Shown here: positions 35,187-46,055 of the stretch, one piece after another
Position numbering within the stretch: the stretch's first letter is position 1
How the letters are laid out: each line of letters opens with the position of its first letter
Source of the DNA: Berryella wangjianweii
Lineage (GTDB): Bacteria > Actinomycetota > Coriobacteriia > Coriobacteriales > Eggerthellaceae
Assembly (NCBI GenBank): GCA_013201155.1
Contig: CP053716.1
Location: 744,001-808,000 of the forward strand
Direction of reading: 5' to 3'
Length of the DNA: 64,000 nucleotides
Program-made: the position numbers and the translations under genes
Notes under the pieces: generated by a model
What the model saw: the letters and a program-made list of their open reading frames with translations, nothing else
What the model was told of the DNA's origin: nothing
Databases searched by the model: none

Positions 35187-36410
35187 GTGCTCAGCTTCAT
35201 GCCCGGATACATCCCCGACATCGTGCAGGCGGCTCCGTTCGCGCTTGCCTTCTGCCTGCTGTGCGTGCGTCCCCTGCGCGCCTTCCCCGTCGCCTTCTAT
35301 GCGCCCATCACCGTACTGGTAGCCGCCATCAGCATTCCCGCCTTCTGCAAGACGGCAATGGGGCCCGCAGCCCCTGCGGCGATCGTGCAGATGGGCAGCG
35401 CTCTGGACACGGCCCAGCGCGCCATGCCGCTGTTCGGCGATATGGTCGATCTGCTCACCAGCGCCGTCACCGGCGTATGGCTGTACCTGGTGGTGATGTT
35501 CATCGGCGTGATGCACAAGGGCCCGATCGTGCGCCGCCTGTTCACCGTGCGCTCTGAGCTGTCGATCCTGGGTGGGATCATCGTATTCGGCCATGTGCTG
35601 CGCGTCATCGCGCTTCCCACGTACTTCATGAGCGAGCAGTTCCGCGCCGTATGGGGCACGCCCGCTCTGTACCTGATGTTCGCCGCCACCGTGGTGGTGG
35701 GCATCGCGCTGACCGTGCTGTTCGTGGTGCCGTGGGTGACCTCGTTCAGGTTCATCCGTCGCCGTATAAAGGGCTCCACCTGGAAGAAGGTGCAGAAGAC
35801 GGCCTACCCCTTCATGTACCTGATGCTGCTGCAGGGAGCGCTGCTGGGCATGGGCCATGCGGCCCTGGGCTACCCCTTCGACACTCAGCAATCGCTGTAT
35901 CGCCTGATGGGAAACCCCGCCGACTTCGTGACGAACCATGCTCAGTACGTGGGGCAGGCCTGGGTGTACCTGTTCCTGATCGGCCTGTACACCGCGCTGC
36001 TGGTGCGCCGCCAGCTTGAGAGGCACGAACGGCGGGCGGCGCGCGCCGGGAATGCGCCGATGGATGGCACCGCCCTCGCCACCAATGCGGACTCCGCCAG
36101 CCCCGATGCAGACGGCTCCGCTGCCTGCGACTCCCCGAAGCCGCAGGCAGACCCCGCCTCAACGGCCAGCGAGGGCACGGACACGTCCACGCAAGGCGAA
36201 GCTCAAGGTCGGCCAGCCGCCGAGCCTGTGCAGGCGGACGACCCCGCACAGGTAGATGGCTCCGAGGGTTCACCCGCACAGCCGAACCCTCACAACGCCG
36301 AAAGCTGCACGCCGACGGCAGCCGTGCGAGCCGTCGCCCAAACCATGCGGCTGACCGGACACGGCGGCACGATGGCCGGCGACGCGGCCCTCGGTACCTC
36401 CCAAGCATAA
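35187..36410 (+). CDS. Ferric-reductase-like/MsrQ-like polytopic membrane protein with long hydrophilic tail
   Basis: A 407-residue protein. Residues 1-285 contain about seven to eight hydrophobic spans, with histidines in IIVFGHVLRVIA and GMGHAALGY and the stretch STWKKVQKTAYPFMYLMLLQGALL, which resembles the ferric reductase-like (YedZ/MsrQ) membrane domain that holds b-type haems. The final 120 residues are disordered-looking and rich in Ala, Asp, Glu, Pro and Ser. GAAAGAGG precedes the ATG. A possible role is transmembrane electron transfer from quinol to an extracytoplasmic acceptor; the assignment rests on pattern only. A perfect 16-bp palindrome lies upstream. Confidence 0.6.
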   Translation: MLSFMPGYIPDIVQAAPFALAFCLLCVRPLRAFPVAFYAPITVLVAAISIPAFCKTAMGPAAPAAIVQMGSALDTAQRAMPLFGDMVDLLTSAVTGVWLYLVVMFIGVMHKGPIVRRLFTVRSELSILGGIIVFGHVLRVIALPTYFMSEQFRAVWGTPALYLMFAATVVVGIALTVLFVVPWVTSFRFIRRRIKGSTWKKVQKTAYPFMYLMLLQGALLGMGHAALGYPFDTQQSLYRLMGNPADFVTNHAQYVGQAWVYLFLIGLYTALLVRRQLERHERRAARAGNAPMDGTALATNADSASPDADGSAACDSPKPQADPASTASEGTDTSTQGEAQGRPAAEPVQADDPAQVDGSEGSPAQPNPHNAESCTPTAAVRAVAQTMRLTGHGGTMAGDAALGTSQA

Positions 36411-36492
36411 GTGCTGCGGGGGCCTCGCCGACATATGCCAAAGTGATACAGACATTGACACGCCAGCCCCCAAAGAACACCCCCCAATACTC

Positions 36493-36639
36493 CTACGAAT
36501 CTCTGTTGCAGAGTGCTTCTCTAACATCTGCGGTGCAATATTGCGACGTGTGCTTCGATCCGTAACTGCCATGTGCATAAATGAAGCAATTGCCACAAGC
36601 GGGAGACGCACCGCCAGTGGGACCATTAACCCATTCCAT
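36493..36639 (-). CDS. Small Cys-containing peptide A (48 aa), MEWV family, linked to ABC exporter
   Basis: A 48-codon frame starting MEWVNGP and ending CNRDS at a TAG. Cys lie at 15, 18, 35 and 44; IYAHG spans 20-24. It has a very strong SD (GGAGGGAGGTG, 6 nt before the ATG) and starts 33 nt after the second permease stop, so it is the last gene of the exporter operon. Codons such as ATT, TAT, GTT and AAT are unlike the GC-rich neighbours. A second frame at 39349-39468 aligns without gaps from Met1 to Cys35 with 16 identities. There is no hydrophobic signal peptide and no double-Gly leader. A bacteriocin, signal peptide or antitoxin-like role is conceivable; none is shown. Confidence 0.75.
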   Translation of the reverse strand: MEWVNGPTGGASPACGNCFIYAHGSYGSKHTSQYCTADVREALCNRDS

Positions 36640-36672
36640 CTTTTACACCTCCCTCCAGAAACATAAGAGATC

Positions 36673-37479
36673 CTAAATCCGACGCATGCCCAAATACGCC
36701 ACGACATAGAGCGGGACGCACGAGAGCATCGCCATCAAAGCCAGCGAAGACGAGATGTCCGACCAGGACATCCCGCACGCCTGTATCCACAGACCCATGT
36801 GAGTGGGGGCAAAGCCAGTTGGGATGGCAACCTTGGCGACGAGGCCGGCGATGGTTGCCACGACCAGGAAACCAGCCGCGGAGGGCCCGTTGGGGAGCCA
36901 TGAGTACGCGGCCATGCAGAACAGGATGTAGCTCTGGTTGACCGCCAGGTTCAGAGGGACCCTGCGGAGAACGCACTGCAGAACCGACCCCGCATCGGCG
37001 AAACCCGAAGGGGCCAGCAGCCACGCGACCTCGAATAGCGTGAGAGCCACGTAGGCCCCTTGCAAAAGCAGCGACCCTACGACCAGCTTCGAAAGAAAGA
37101 GACGCCCCCTCGGCACCCCTCGAGCCAGGGAGACCAGGTGTCCGCCCGACCTGACCTCCTCGAAGTAGAACCGGTGCAGGAAGACGACGGAGGCGAGCGG
37201 GAAGAGGCCCGTGTGGGCGACCGCCGCGGCCGACAAGGCGAAGGCGCGCGCGGAAACTCCCTCAGGCACACCCGTGGCTAAAAGCCCGGCATCCCCGTAC
37301 GTGGGCGGGTAGAAGCCCCAGGCGTTGGTGCCGCCCTCCCCAGCCCAGACGCAGACCCAGGCGCCGTTCTCAGAGAAGGCGGTCAGCGTGGCCGCGGCGG
37401 CGCAGAACGCCAGGAGGAAAAGCGGAAGGCCCCTCAGGACGGCGCGCCTGAGGTCAGCGGCGAACAGGCTGGCAAGCAT
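36673..37479 (-). CDS. ABC-2-type membrane protein of peptide/lantibiotic-immunity-like exporter
   Basis: A 268-residue membrane protein with about six spans and no ATPase domain, starting MLASLFAADLRRAV. A charged stretch before the middle spans (HRFYFEEVRSGGHLVSLARGVPRGRLFLSKLVVGSLLLQG) is typical of ABC-2 permeases, where a loop contacts the ATPase. It directly follows the other membrane subunit (stop and start are adjacent) and is followed after 33 nt by peptide A. The pair plus ATPase resembles LanEFG or BcrAB-like systems that export or expel a peptide. The two permeases are similar in size but only weakly alike by eye. Confidence 0.8.
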   Translation of the reverse strand: MLASLFAADLRRAVLRGLPLFLLAFCAAAATLTAFSENGAWVCVWAGEGGTNAWGFYPPTYGDAGLLATGVPEGVSARAFALSAAAVAHTGLFPLASVVFLHRFYFEEVRSGGHLVSLARGVPRGRLFLSKLVVGSLLLQGAYVALTLFEVAWLLAPSGFADAGSVLQCVLRRVPLNLAVNQSYILFCMAAYSWLPNGPSAAGFLVVATIAGLVAKVAIPTGFAPTHMGLWIQACGMSWSDISSSLALMAMLSCVPLYVVAYLGMRRI

Positions 37480-38298
37480 CTAGACCCCCCTCCGATCCGC
37501 CAGCAGCACCGAGGCCGAGGTAAGCGCGGCCATCGACAGGACGCTGTAGGTCAGGGCATGGGCAATGAGGTCCCAACTGCCCAGGGAACACGTGTGGAAC
37601 AGATAGAAGACGGGGCTGAGATCGAAGAGGAGGTTGGGGACATGACCCCCGCTCGCAGCAAACGAGCTGGGGTAGCCGATGAGGACGACCGCCCCGTAGA
37701 GAAGGGGCACGAGAACGCTGACGAAAGAGCTCCTGAGCGCCAGGAAGAGGAGCGCGACCTGACAGGCCAGAGACCCACAAAGCAACGCGTTGATCACAGA
37801 GAGAGCAAGAAAGCCCAGGGCCTCCGCCGCGGTCGGCGCGACGCCATAATCAATCGCCTTAAGCATGAAGCACACGGAGGTAAAAAGGACGTAGACGAAG
37901 CTGGCGACCATGACCGCAGCCGCAAGCTTCGGTACGACGATCTTCGCCGCACTCATGCCCCTCGCCCTCGAAACGGCTGCGGCCCCGGAGGCGAAGTCAC
38001 GCGAGAACGCGGTTCCTGCGAACACGATCACAATGGCCACCCACAGGGGCGTGTACACGAAAGCGGTCCGCGCGGCGGACTCCGTGACGCGTCCGGGATC
38101 TATCTGGTTCCCGATAAACCCGATGGCGCTTCCGATCGCAAGCAGGTCGTCGCCCGCGACCATGAAGAGGGGGCCGCCGGGCGGCGCACTGGGCGAGAGG
38201 ACGGTCGCCAGCATCAGAGCCGCCCCCGCCAAGGCAACGAGAAGGAACGCCCCCGAGCCGACGAGCTTCCTCACCTCGCAGCCAAAGAGGGCGATCAT
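37480..38298 (-). CDS. ABC-2-type membrane protein of peptide/lantibiotic-immunity-like exporter
   Basis: A 272-residue membrane protein with about six spans. It begins MIALFGCEVRKLVGSGAFLL, the usual ABC-2 opening of a short cytoplasmic helix then the first span. AFVYTPLWVAIVIVFAGTAFSRDFASGAAAVSRARGMSAAKIVVPKLAAA contains the FSRDFxSG-type coupling element seen in bacitracin and lantibiotic-immunity permeases. It overlaps the ATPase gene by 4 nt and abuts the other permease. It should form a heterodimer with that permease, and with the ATPase move a peptide substrate. Confidence 0.82.
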   Translation of the reverse strand: MIALFGCEVRKLVGSGAFLLVALAGAALMLATVLSPSAPPGGPLFMVAGDDLLAIGSAIGFIGNQIDPGRVTESAARTAFVYTPLWVAIVIVFAGTAFSRDFASGAAAVSRARGMSAAKIVVPKLAAAVMVASFVYVLFTSVCFMLKAIDYGVAPTAAEALGFLALSVINALLCGSLACQVALLFLALRSSFVSVLVPLLYGAVVLIGYPSSFAASGGHVPNLLFDLSPVFYLFHTCSLGSWDLIAHALTYSVLSMAALTSASVLLADRRGV

Positions 38299-39224
38299 CT
38301 CCGCACCCCGGCACCGATGAGACCCATGTAGTAACCCTCCAGGCTACCCTCTTCCACATGGAACCGACTCACGGCAACGCCCCCGCCGACGAGGCACCCG
38401 ACCATCTCCGAGGCGCGGTCGAGGTCGCCGTACACATGCACCTCCCCCGCCGCTGCGGCCTGCGCGACCTCTATGCCGGGGAAGGATACCGACAACAGCC
38501 TGAGCGCGCTGGCGGCGTCGTCTGTGCACACCACCAGGCGCCTGCCGCATCGCCTCTCAAGCTCCTGGGAGGAGATTCGCTCCAACACCTTCCCATGGCT
38601 CAGAAAGCAGTACTCCGATGCCATCTCCCGCAACTCGGAGAGCACGTGACTCGAAACAAGGATGGTGGTGCCATGCTCGCGGTTCAGGCCCACAAGCAGC
38701 CGCCTCACCTCGACGATGCCAGAGGGGTCAAGCCCATTGGTGGGCTCGTCCAGAACGAGGAGGTCGGGTCGGCCCAACAGAGCAACGGCCACGCTGAGCC
38801 TGCGCTTCATTCCCAGGGAGAACGCGCGCACCTTCTTCCTGCCAGCGGCAGATAGGCCGACCTCCTCCAAAATGCCTTCGACCTCCGACCGGCTGCAGTC
38901 AATCCCCCATTCGAGACACCGCAGCTCAAGGTTCTGCCTCGCGCTCATGTAGGGGTAGAGAGCATTAGCATCTGGCATGTAGCCTATGCGTCTTCGCTGG
39001 CGCTGGATGCCACGCGCATCGCGCTCTCCGAAAAGCGCCATGGCGCCCTCGGTCGGTCGGATAAGCCCCATGATGATACCGATAAGGGTGCTCTTCCCTG
39101 CACCGTTCTCACCGACCAGGCCGCAGATATGGCCCGATCGCAGCGCGAAGTCAACCGACTGCAGCGCTGGCCTGCCCCGGTAGGATTTGCCGACCCCGCT
39201 CAACTCAATGACGTTATTTGCCAC
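38295..39224 (-). CDS. ABC exporter ATP-binding protein (BcrA/LanF-like)
   Basis: A 309-residue ATPase: Walker A GENGAGKSTLIGIIMG (about residue 38), Q-loop IGYMPDANALYPYMSARQN, signature FSLGMKRRLSVAVALL, Walker B LLVLDEPTNGLDPSG and switch VSSHVLSELREMAS. This is the export ATPase branch typical of bacitracin resistance and lantibiotic self-protection, with a 90-residue C-terminal domain. It starts at a GTG (39222-39224) with GGGAG just upstream. No C39 peptidase domain is present, so it would not cleave a leader. It is the first transporter gene behind a terminator that follows peptide B. Codon usage is less GC-biased than in neighbouring operons. Confidence 0.92.
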   Translation of the reverse strand: MANNVIELSGVGKSYRGRPALQSVDFALRSGHICGLVGENGAGKSTLIGIIMGLIRPTEGAMALFGERDARGIQRQRRRIGYMPDANALYPYMSARQNLELRCLEWGIDCSRSEVEGILEEVGLSAAGRKKVRAFSLGMKRRLSVAVALLGRPDLLVLDEPTNGLDPSGIVEVRRLLVGLNREHGTTILVSSHVLSELREMASEYCFLSHGKVLERISSQELERRCGRRLVVCTDDAASALRLLSVSFPGIEVAQAAAAGEVHVYGDLDRASEMVGCLVGGGVAVSRFHVEEGSLEGYYMGLIGAGVRR

Positions 39225-39300
39225 GTTTCTCCCATCGGATCACCGCGTCGCCACCGAACAGCGATGCGACACGAGACGAGTCCACTCTCTTCTTTGCAGG

Positions 39301-39342
39301 AATAAAACGCGCCTTCTCGCAACCACAGTCAAGAGAAGGCGC
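39301..39342 (-). terminator. Strong hairpin terminator/attenuator between peptide B and exporter genes
   Basis: On the minus strand GCGCCTTCTC pairs perfectly with GAGAAGGCGC (10 bp) over a 14-nt loop, followed by GTTTTATT. It starts 6 nt after the peptide B stop and lies 76 nt upstream of the ATPase GTG. It would make peptide B the most abundant product and give the transporter genes only readthrough transcription. Confidence 0.88.
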
Positions 39343-39348
39343 TCAACC

Positions 39349-39468
39349 CTACAAACGAATAGAACACTCCTGAGTGCCACAGCGACTAGCGCAATCACCG
39401 TGCAAATAAATCAAGCGGTTGTTGCACACGGGCTGCAGGCCGCTCTTCGGATCATGAACCCATTCCAT
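39349..39468 (-). CDS. Small Cys-containing peptide B (39 aa), MEWV family, upstream of ABC exporter
   Basis: A 39-codon frame starting MEWVHDP and ending CSIRL at a TAG. Cys lie at 15, 26, 30 and 35; IYLHG spans 20-24. Compared with peptide A, the residues shared are MEWV (1-4), Pro7, Gly10, Pro13, Cys15, Asn17, Ile20, Tyr21, His23, Gly24, Ser28, Gln33 and Cys35, with no gaps. An in-frame TGA three codons upstream fixes the ATG at 39466-39468. The best SD, GGAGGG, is 12 nt away, which is long. A 10-bp terminator follows at once, then the exporter genes. The upstream 400 nt are strongly AT-rich. Precursor-then-exporter order fits a secreted peptide; the function is unknown. Confidence 0.72.
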   Translation of the reverse strand: MEWVHDPKSGLQPVCNNRLIYLHGDCASRCGTQECSIRL

Positions 39469-39505
39469 ACCGATTCATGTCCCTCCATAACTAACGCAAT
39501 AATCT

Positions 39506-39525
39506 AGGATGACATTAATCATCCT
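39506..39525. promoter_or_regulatory. Hairpin in the leader of peptide B
   Basis: AGGATGA (39506-39512) pairs with TCATCCT (39519-39525) over six bases, 38 nt upstream of the peptide B start. On the minus strand it follows AT-rich sequence containing TATATTAAATATAAA, a possible -10 region. It may be a transcript-stabilising leader or an operator. Confidence 0.4.
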
Positions 39526-41590
<2,065 letters not shown>

Positions 41591-41658
41591 CTCAGGCACC
41601 CGAACAGCCTGGAGGTCGGCTCATCGCCCGACCGTCCGCCTGGCGAACGATATACGGC

Positions 41659-41695
41659 AAGACGGCCCGAGGAATGCCCCCGGGCCGTCTTCCTG
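41659..41695 (+). terminator. Intrinsic terminator after gdhA
   Basis: AAGACGGCCCG (41659-41669) pairs perfectly with CGGGCCGTCTT (41681-41691), followed by CCTG; an A-rich left flank means it may serve both strands, including the convergent YedF-like gene. Confidence 0.75.
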
Positions 41696-41758
41696 CGAGG
41701 CGTCCGGCATGCATACGCCCATGCCCGCGCGCGAAGCCACGACGCAGCCGACCGGACT

Positions 41759-42142
41759 CTACAGCGTGATCACCTTCGCCGCCGCACGCATCTCGCGCAG
41801 GATCTGGGCCATGTTGCCCACCGTGCCCACGTGCACCTGGTCCAGCACCTCATAGAAATCCAAACACGAGCGGCACCCGACCAAGCGCGTGCCGCGCGCC
41901 TCCAGCGTGCGCAGGGCCTCGGGCAGCTCGGGTGGCTCGGCAGCCGTCAGGGTAAGCACGCCGCCGTTGGCGAACAGCACTGCAGCGGGCGGCTCGTCGG
42001 CCTCGGCAAAGGTGCGCAGAGCCATCTTCATCAGATTGCGCCCCAGCGTGACGTCGCCTTCGCCCAGGTGATCCTTGCCCACGAACACCACGTAGTCGCC
42101 GGGCGCACCTGAGTTCGCGGGCGTCTGAGCGGTTCTTGCCAT
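41759..42142 (-). CDS. YedF-like DsrE-fold selenium-metabolism protein lacking the TusA domain
   Basis: A 127-residue protein made only of the C-terminal DsrE-like domain found in YedF of selenium-using bacteria: VVFVGKDHLGEGDVTLGRNLMKMALRTF, PAAVLFANGGVLTL and RLVGCRSCLDFYEV, where a C-x-x-C pair replaces the usual single reactive Cys region. Canonical YedF has an N-terminal TusA-like sulfur-carrier domain; here it is absent. The ATG at 42140-42142 has GAGGAGG 5 nt upstream. The gene is divergent from selA across 146 nt, so shared control with Sec synthesis is likely. A role in trafficking reactive selenium to SelD is inference. Confidence 0.82.
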   Translation of the reverse strand: MARTAQTPANSGAPGDYVVFVGKDHLGEGDVTLGRNLMKMALRTFAEADEPPAAVLFANGGVLTLTAAEPPELPEALRTLEARGTRLVGCRSCLDFYEVLDQVHVGTVGNMAQILREMRAAAKVITL

Positions 42143-42247
42143 AGCTGCCTCCTCGTGTTCAAGCGTAACGTCCTCCCTGCTCATTTTACCACGTAACCGC
42201 AGTAAAACCGATGAATTGGCCCGATGATCGGAGTCGGTGAAAGGGGG

Positions 42248-42253
42248 TATACT
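42248..42253 (+). promoter_or_regulatory. selA -10 box
   Basis: TATACT 36 nt before the selA ATG, in the divergent region shared with the YedF-like gene. The element 17 nt upstream (TGATCG) is a poor -35, so an activator may help. Confidence 0.5.
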
Positions 42254-42288
42254 GGCACCACTGTGCCGTCCGAGAGAGAAGAGCGTCG

Positions 42289-43740
42289 ATGCCTACTCCC
42301 GACCAGTTGAAGCAGCTGCGAAGCCTCCCCCAGGTAGAGGAGATGCTGCGCCAGCCCGCCCTTGCGGCCATGACCGCGGCCCTGCCCCGCACCCTGGTGG
42401 TGGACCAGACCCGCGCGCAGATCGACGAGCTGCGCGGGCGCGTGCTGGCGGGCGACGAGGTGGACCTGTCCTGCGAGGCCGTGGCCACCAGCGTGGTAAG
42501 CCGCCTGCGCCGCCTGTGCAGCCCGTCGCTGCGACGGGCCGTGAACGCCTCGGGCGTGATTGTCCACACCAACCTGGGCCGCAGCGTGCTGCCCGAACCC
42601 GCCGTGCAGGCCGTGCTGGACGTGGCCCGCGGCTACTCCACGCTGGAATACGACGTGCACGAGCTGCGCCGCGGCAGTCGCCACGACCACTACGAGGCCC
42701 TGGTGTGCGCCGTCACCGGCGCCGAGGCGGCCATCGCGGTGAACAACAACGCCGCAGCCGTGATGATGGTGCTCAGCGAGTTCGCCCAAGGCCGCGAGGT
42801 CGTGGTATCGCGCGGTGAGCTGGTCGAGATCGGCGGCTCGTTCCGCGTGCCCGACATCATGCGGGCCTCGGGCGCCGACATGGTGGAGGTAGGCACCACC
42901 AACAAGACGCACGGCTTCGACTACGAGCGCGCGATCACCGAGCGCACCGCGCTGCTGATGAAGGTGCACCCCTCCAACTACCGCCTGACCGGATTCGTGG
43001 AGGACGTGTCGGTGCAGGGCCTGCGCGCCATCGCCGACGCGGCCGGCACGGCGCGCGCGAGCGGCCCCGTGCTGGTGTACGAGGACCTGGGGTCGGGCGC
43101 GCTGGTGGACATCACCGCCGCCGACCTGCACGAGGCCACCGTGTCCGACGTGCTTTCATCCGGTGCCGACCTGGTGTCGTTCTCGTGCGACAAGCTGCTG
43201 GGCGGGCCCCAGGCGGGCATCATCGTGGGGCGCCGCGAGGCCATCGCGCGCCTGAAGAAGAACCCGCTGGCCCGCGTGCTGCGGCTGGACAAGCTGTCGA
43301 TCGCGGCCCTGGAGGCCACGCTGCGCCTGTACCTGCGGGAAGACAACGTGCGCAGGCAGATTCCCACCGTGCGCATGCTGGACGCCGACGAGGTCGAGGT
43401 GACCGCGCGGGCCGAGCGCCTGAAGCAGCGCCTGGACGCGGTGCTGAGCCCCGCCGACGGCATCACCGCGATCGAGCGCGAGGTGGCGCGAGCCGGCGGC
43501 GGCGCGCTTCCCATGTGCGACATCCCCACCACGGTGGTGGCGCTTGACCTGAAGCGCGGCAGCGCCCTGGGCTGCGAGCGGTACCTGTCAGCCGAGAACC
43601 CCGTGCCGATCGTGGCGCGCATCCGCAGCGAGCGCGTGCTGTTCGATGCCCTCACCCTGCTGTCCGACGACGAGCTGGACGAGGTGGCCCAGGGCGTGCG
43701 CCGCTACTTCGCCGGCCTGGGAAGCGAGGAGCCCCGATGA
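42289..43740 (+). CDS. selA: L-seryl-tRNA(Sec) selenium transferase SelA
   Basis: A 483-residue PLP enzyme that converts Ser-tRNA-Sec to Sec-tRNA-Sec with selenophosphate. The PLP lysine lies in [19 protein letters not shown] (about residue 303). Other SelA signatures are [65 protein letters not shown] and [16 protein letters not shown]. The length is typical of the decameric bacterial enzyme. The ATG has GAGAGAAGAG upstream. Its end overlaps selB by 4 nt. Partner genes selC (31.0 kb) and selD (47.9 kb) are in the window. Confidence 0.98.
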   Translation: MPTPDQLKQLRSLPQVEEMLRQPALAAMTAALPRTLVVDQTRAQIDELRGRVLAGDEVDLSCEAVATSVVSRLRRLCSPSLRRAVNASGVIVHTNLGRSVLPEPAVQAVLDVARGYSTLEYDVHELRRGSRHDHYEALVCAVTGAEAAIAVNNNAAAVMMVLSEFAQGREVVVSRGELVEIGGSFRVPDIMRASGADMVEVGTTNKTHGFDYERAITERTALLMKVHPSNYRLTGFVEDVSVQGLRAIADAAGTARASGPVLVYEDLGSGALVDITAADLHEATVSDVLSSGADLVSFSCDKLLGGPQAGIIVGRREAIARLKKNPLARVLRLDKLSIAALEATLRLYLREDNVRRQIPTVRMLDADEVEVTARAERLKQRLDAVLSPADGITAIEREVARAGGGALPMCDIPTTVVALDLKRGSALGCERYLSAENPVPIVARIRSERVLFDALTLLSDDELDEVAQGVRRYFAGLGSEEPR

Positions 43741-45653
43741 GCGCGCCGGCCCGCATCCTGGGAACCGCCGGGCACATTGACCACGGCAAGTCGTCGCTGA
43801 TCAGAGCGCTTACCGGAACCGACCCCGACCGCCTGGCCGAGGAGAAGAGCCGCGGCATCACCATCGAGCTGGGATTCGCCCAGCTGCAGCTGCCCGACGG
43901 CAGCGCCCTGGGCGTGATCGACGTGCCCGGCCACGAGCGGTTCGTGCGTCAGATGATAGCCGGGGCCACCGGCGTCGACCTGGCGCTGCTGTGCATCGCC
44001 GCCGACGACGGCGTGATGCCCCAGACCCGCGAGCACGTCGCCGTGCTTGAGCTGCTGGGCATCCGCACCTGCGTAGTGGCCCTTACCAAGTGCGACCGCG
44101 TCGATGCCGAGTGGCGCGAGCTGATGATCGGCGAGGTGCGCGCGTTCCTGCGCACCACCTCGTTCGCCCAGGCCGCGATCGTGCCCACCTCCACCCGCAC
44201 CGAGGAGGGGCTTGACGACCTGCGCCGAGCCCTGGCCGAGGCCGCCGCGCGCTGCGAGGCCACCCATGCCCGCAGCGGCGCCCGCATGCCGGTGGACCGC
44301 GTGTTCACCATCAAGGGAGCGGGCACGGTGGTGACGGGCACCCTGTGGAGCGGCGCGGTAGCAGTGGACGACGAGCTGGAGGTGCTGCCGACGCTTCGGC
44401 GCGCCCGCGTGCGCTCGGTGCAGATTCACGACCAGCCGGCGTCCGAGGCCCAGGCCGGCAACCGCACGGCCCTGAACCTCAGCGGGCTCTCAACCGACGA
44501 CATCCGCCCCGGCGACTTCCTGGCCACCCCCGGCAGCATCGAGCCCACCGACCGCTTCGACGCATGGTTCACCTTCCTCAGCCCCATCCGCGAGCGCAAG
44601 CCCCTGAAAAGCGGCGCGCGCGTGCGCATCGCCCACGGAACGCGCGAGACGTTCGGCCGGCTGCTGCTGATGGACGAACAGCCCTCCATCAGCGCGCACG
44701 AAAGCGCCTATGCGCAGATCAGGCTTGAGGAGCCTCTCCCTGTAAGCGCGCAGGACCGGTTCATCGTGCGCTCGTACTCACCGGTCGCCGTGATCGGCGG
44801 CGGCGTGGTGCTGGCGGCGCATCCGCGCAGGCGCACCTCGCCCACCGGAGCCGACCGCGAGCTGCTGGATGCCCTGCGAGCGGGCGACGCGGACGCGGCC
44901 CTCGCCGCCGCCGTGCGCATGCAGGCCGCGCCCTTCACCGCCGCCGACCTGGCACGCGCCACCGGGGTCCAACCGACGGCAGCCGGCGCCTCGCTGAGGG
45001 ACATGGCAGGCCGCGGCGAGCTGACCGCCCTGGGGTCCACCGGCACCTACTGCGCGCGGCCCGTGCTGCAGCGGGCCCTGGGAGCGATCGACGCCGCACT
45101 GCTGAAGTTCCATGCAGCGAACCCCCACGAGCGCGGCGTGCACGCAGCGGACCTGCTGGCTCGCACCAAGCTGAAGATGTCGCCCGATGCATTCGATGCC
45201 GTGGTCGCCCTGGCGGTGAGCGAGGGGAAGGTGCATGCCGAGGCCGGAACGCTGAGCCATCCGAAAGCCGGCGCCGGCGCGCGTGCAGCCGAGGAGCAGC
45301 TGGGTCAAAGGATGCTGCAGGTGCTGGAGGCTGCGGGAAGCACTCCCCCTGCGCTGGCCGAGCTGTTCCGCGAAGCGCAGGCCGGCGACCAGAGCCTGGC
45401 CTACCGCGTTGTCAACGCCCTTGAGCATGAGGGTCGCATCGTGCGCGCGGGAAAGGAACTGGCCTTCTCGGCTGCGGCCTTCGCTGCGCTGGAGCAGGCC
45501 GTGCGCGACCACCTTGCGCAGCATGGCCGCGCCACCGTGGCCGAGCTGAAGGATGCCATGGGCGTCAGCCGCAAGTACGCCGTTCCCCTGGTGGAAGCCC
45601 TGGACGAGCGCCGCGTCACCCGCCGCGAAGGGGACGCGCGCGTGTTGGCGTAA
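43737..45653 (+). CDS. selB: Selenocysteine-specific elongation factor SelB
   Basis: A 638-residue GTPase that brings Sec-tRNA to UGA codons marked by a SECIS hairpin. G1 is [19 protein letters not shown], the switch is [12 protein letters not shown]3 is [12 protein letters not shown] and G4 is LTKCDRV. Domains II and III follow ([21 protein letters not shown]). The C-terminal 270 residues form winged-helix repeats that bind SECIS RNA, ending [20 protein letters not shown]. The start overlaps the selA stop (ATGA). It should act on the fdhA UGA at 17732-17734 and the selD UGA at 47945-47947. Confidence 0.97.
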   Translation: MSAPARILGTAGHIDHGKSSLIRALTGTDPDRLAEEKSRGITIELGFAQLQLPDGSALGVIDVPGHERFVRQMIAGATGVDLALLCIAADDGVMPQTREHVAVLELLGIRTCVVALTKCDRVDAEWRELMIGEVRAFLRTTSFAQAAIVPTSTRTEEGLDDLRRALAEAAARCEATHARSGARMPVDRVFTIKGAGTVVTGTLWSGAVAVDDELEVLPTLRRARVRSVQIHDQPASEAQAGNRTALNLSGLSTDDIRPGDFLATPGSIEPTDRFDAWFTFLSPIRERKPLKSGARVRIAHGTRETFGRLLLMDEQPSISAHESAYAQIRLEEPLPVSAQDRFIVRSYSPVAVIGGGVVLAAHPRRRTSPTGADRELLDALRAGDADAALAAAVRMQAAPFTAADLARATGVQPTAAGASLRDMAGRGELTALGSTGTYCARPVLQRALGAIDAALLKFHAANPHERGVHAADLLARTKLKMSPDAFDAVVALAVSEGKVHAEAGTLSHPKAGAGARAAEEQLGQRMLQVLEAAGSTPPALAELFREAQAGDQSLAYRVVNALEHEGRIVRAGKELAFSAAAFAALEQAVRDHLAQHGRATVAELKDAMGVSRKYAVPLVEALDERRVTRREGDARVLA

Positions 45654-46055
45654 GCCAGCATCGCGCCCTGCCCCGCGCGGCACGCTGCGATGCGATGCGG
45701 CGCGAATCAGCGTAGGCGGCGTTCGCCTGAATGCGCACAGCGTTCGCTTGACGCAGCGGCTCGCCCGGCAGCGCTGAGAAGGCGGCATCTTCAAAACTGG
45801 TTAAATACAATTAATAATCAGTGCAATACACGGCAACCCCTCGGGTATATCTTCAATATGAGAATTAATTCATCTTCTAAATGAACCGTTTCAACTGGAA
45901 TTATACAAATTATAGTATAAATTATATTAAATTAGCCACGGAGCTGAATGCTTAAAAACTTCTCTCGTGGCGTTGCCATCTTGTTTTATTTCACTTACTT
46001 TAGTGGAGTTAAGCGCCTTCAACGCAAGGCGCTCCGATCAAGGGAAGGATCGAGT
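45654..46055. other. Intergenic region upstream of the Tat flavoprotein gene
   Basis: About 400 nt. The second half (45780-46000) is AT-rich, with ATTATACAAATTATAGTATAAATTA around 45899-45925 forming imperfect inverted repeats, and must contain the promoter of the flavoprotein. No -35 stands out. The frame of the downstream gene is open for 36 extra codons here but lacks an SD and signal logic. Confidence 0.5.
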
